A DNA stretch of 7,201 bases, taken from assembly GCA_937864935.1 (NCBI GenBank), contig CALMDN010000367.1, forward strand, positions 1-7,201, written 5' to 3'. A model generated the notes under the pieces. The model was not told where the DNA came from. It did not search any database and saw nothing but the letters and a program-made list of their open reading frames with translations. The DNA is from an uncultured Bacteroidales bacterium. GTDB taxonomy: Bacteria > Bacteroidota > Bacteroidia > Bacteroidales > Lentimicrobiaceae. Each line of letters opens with the position of its first letter. Position 1 is the first letter of the stretch. Made by a program: the position numbers and the translations under genes. Shown one piece after another: positions 5,266 through 7,201 of the stretch.

Positions 5266-7201
5266 ATGAAAAACCTGTTTTTACTAATGCTTGCATTGGC
5301 AACCTCGCTGCTGACCGGGTGCAAAGAAGGTCAGAAAACCTCTGACGACAACGGCAATCCGTTTTTTACCGGATTTACAACACCTTTTCAGGTGCCTCCC
5401 TTTGATGCGATTGACACCAGCCACTACCTTCCCGCCTTTATCGAGGGTATGAAACAACACAACGAAGAAATTGAAGCCATCTGTAACAACACCGCGGCTC
5501 CTGATTTTGACAACACCATTCTCGCCTTTGATAAGTCGGGCAAACTCCTGACCAGGGTCAGCAAGGTGTTCTTCAATGTGAATGAAGCCCACACCAACGA
5601 CCAGCTGCAGGAAATAGCGAAAAAGGTATCGCCCCTGCTGTCGCAGCACAACGATGAGATTTCGATGAATGCCCGGCTTTTCGCCCGGATAAAAGCGGTT
5701 TATGAAAAACGCGGAGAATCGGGTCTCGATGCACAGCAGATCAGGGTAGTTGAAAAATATTACCGCGACTTCGAGCGGCAGGGCGCCAACCTGCCGAAAG
5801 AGCAGCAGGATCAGCTGAAAAAGATCAACGAAGAACTATCGATGCTTTCGATCCGATTCGGTGACAATCTGCTGGCTGAAACCAACAAGAACTTCCAGCT
5901 GGTGATCGACAACAAAGCCGACCTTGATGGTCTGCCCGAAGTGGTTGTTGCTGCTGCCGCTGATGCAGCAAAACAGGCAGGTAAAGAGGGTAAATGGGTA
6001 TTCACCCTCTCGAAACCCAGCATGATCCCCTTCCTGCAATATGCAAAAAACAGGTCACTGCGCGAGAAAATCTACCGCGGGTACTTTATGCGCGGCAACA
6101 ACGACAATGCCAGCGACAACAAAAAAATTGCGGCAGACATGATCCGTCTGCGGGCTGAAAAGGCAAAACTGCTGGGCTATGACAATTACGCTGCGTATGT
6201 AATTGATGAGAACATGGCCAAAACCACCGCCAATGTGGATGACTTTCTCAACAAACTGATGGCGGCTGCATTGCCCCTGGCCAAAAAGGAGCTGGCCGAA
6301 TTACAGCAGATTGCTGATAAAGAGGGCGCCGGATTTAAACTCGAATCGTGGGATTGGTGGTTTTATGCCGAAAAACTGCGCAAACAGAAATACGATCTCG
6401 ATGAAAATGAACTGAAACCTTACTTCAGCCTGGCCAATGTGCGCGACGGAATGTTTGCTGTGGCAACCAGACTTTATGGAATCACCTTTACTCAGCTGAC
6501 CAATCTGCCTGTTTACCAGGAAGATGTTGAAACGTTTGAAGTAAAGGAAGCCGATGGCAAACACCTGGGCATACTGTATCTGGATTATTATCCGCGCGAC
6601 ACCAAGGGCGGTGGAGCCTGGTGTACCGATTTCACGGCTTCCGGATGGGACAATGGCAAAAAGGTTGATCCGGTGATATCTGTTGTCTGCAATTTCACCC
6701 CCCCTTCAGGTGACACCCCTGCCCTGCTCAACTGGGACGAGACATCAACCCTGTTTCATGAGTTCGGTCATGCGCTGCATGGTCTGTTTACCAGCGGAAA
6801 ATACACACGTACCGCAGGCAATGTGCCTCAGGACTATGTAGAACTCCCCTCACAGGTACTGGAAAACTGGGCCGGTGAACCCGAAGTGCTGCGCATGTAT
6901 CCCAAACACTACAAAACCGGCGAGGTGATTCCCGATGCACTGATTGCCAAAATCCAGAACAGCGGGCTCTTTAACCAGGGATTCGACAATGTGGAATACA
7001 TTGCAGCATCCATCCTCGATATGGATTACCATAAACTGCCTACACCGGCAGAGGTTGGTGATGTGGTTGCTTTTGAAAAGGCTGCCATGGACAAGATCGG
7101 CCTGATCAGTGAGATCTGGCCACGCTACCGAACCACCTATTTCAGCCATATCTTCGACGGCGGTTATGCTGCAGGCTATTACGTATACCTGTGGGCTGCC
7201 G
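5266..7201 (+). CDS. dcp: M3 metallopeptidase, Dcp (peptidyl-dipeptidase) type, lipoprotein; 3' end cut by window
   Basis: 645 residues are visible and the frame is open at the window edge. Full-length lipid-anchored relatives are about 680-720 residues, so the last few dozen are missing. Residues 1-18 are a lipoprotein signal ending in the lipobox LTGC, with C19 as the likely acylated residue, so the enzyme should be on the periplasmic side or the cell surface. Residues about 30-240 form the helical N-terminal part and the rest the catalytic M3 domain. HEFGH at 498-502 supplies two zinc ligands and the catalytic Glu499. E526 in YVELPSQ is the third ligand, 28 residues after the first His, as in Dcp and thimet oligopeptidase. 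The substrate-binding region H628-IFDGGYAAGYYVYLW is also present (Y634, Y638, Y639, Y641). Known members release dipeptides from the C-terminus or cleave short oligopeptides. The symbol follows family similarity; an oligopeptidase A-like specificity cannot be excluded. It is transcribed from its own promoter. Confidence 0.92.
   Translation, partial: MKNLFLLMLALATSLLTGCKEGQKTSDDNGNPFFTGFTTPFQVPPFDAIDTSHYLPAFIEGMKQHNEEIEAICNNTAAPDFDNTILAFDKSGKLLTRVSKVFFNVNEAHTNDQLQEIAKKVSPLLSQHNDEISMNARLFARIKAVYEKRGESGLDAQQIRVVEKYYRDFERQGANLPKEQQDQLKKINEELSMLSIRFGDNLLAETNKNFQLVIDNKADLDGLPEVVVAAAADAAKQAGKEGKWVFTLSKPSMIPFLQYAKNRSLREKIYRGYFMRGNNDNASDNKKIAADMIRLRAEKAKLLGYDNYAAYVIDENMAKTTANVDDFLNKLMAAALPLAKKELAELQQIADKEGAGFKLESWDWWFYAEKLRKQKYDLDENELKPYFSLANVRDGMFAVATRLYGITFTQLTNLPVYQEDVETFEVKEADGKHLGILYLDYYPRDTKGGGAWCTDFTASGWDNGKKVDPVISVVCNFTPPSGDTPALLNWDETSTLFHEFGHALHGLFTSGKYTRTAGNVPQDYVELPSQVLENWAGEPEVLRMYPKHYKTGEVIPDALIAKIQNSGLFNQGFDNVEYIAASILDMDYHKLPTPAEVGDVVAFEKAAMDKIGLISEIWPRYRTTYFSHIFDGGYAAGYYVYLWAA

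Noticed and set aside
5284..5649. 121-codon minus-strand frame inside the M3 peptidase gene
   Set aside because: It is antisense to the N-terminal part of a peptidase with an intact lipobox and zinc-binding site in frame on the plus strand.

Overview
The window looks like chromosomal DNA from a member of the Bacteroidota, probably an environmental Bacteroidales-type organism. The evidence is a promoter of the Bacteroidota type (TTG, 19-nt spacer, TAcaTTTG) upstream of the last gene, no Shine-Dalgarno sequences at the starts, and protein families that are common in that phylum. These are a POTRA-less Omp85-like barrel, a UMF1/Atg22-like MFS carrier, an EcsC-family protein and a Dcp-type M3 peptidase with a lipobox. 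Intergenic palindromic repeats of a style I associate with Bacteroidota genomes point the same way. The assignment rests on reading alone, with no database search.

Layout. Positions 1-271 are repeat-rich and noncoding: a 75-bp tandem repeat, a CACCATG-type heptamer run and a bulged hairpin. Positions 272-1654 (minus) encode an outer-membrane beta-barrel of the BamA/TamA surface-antigen type. Positions 1791-2093 (minus) encode a 100-residue membrane protein with a C-terminal zinc ribbon. Positions 2094-3144 form about 1 kb of AT-rich DNA without an intact gene. It holds an 8-bp-period repeat, the decayed N-terminal part of a GxxExxY-family gene (minus), a small perfect palindrome, and a nested inverted repeat at 2843-2956. 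Positions 3145-4476 (plus) encode the MFS transporter, 4519-5166 (plus) the EcsC-family protein, and 5266 to the window edge (plus) the first 645 residues of an M3 metallopeptidase.

How the genes relate. The two minus-strand genes point away from the three plus-strand genes, so the repeat-filled 1-kb gap is a divergent intergenic region. The MFS and EcsC genes are 42 nt apart and probably co-transcribed; the peptidase has its own promoter. All intact products are predicted to be in the envelope or membrane-associated, but nothing in the sequence ties them into one pathway. They look like ordinary housekeeping or accessory envelope genes.

I found no convincing new multi-gene system. The most interesting material is the repeats. 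A 26-bp hairpin with ends CCTGCCTG/CAGACAGG appears to have inserted into one arm of a larger 8-bp-periodic palindrome, and a related hairpin lies about 2.6 kb away, downstream of the barrel gene.
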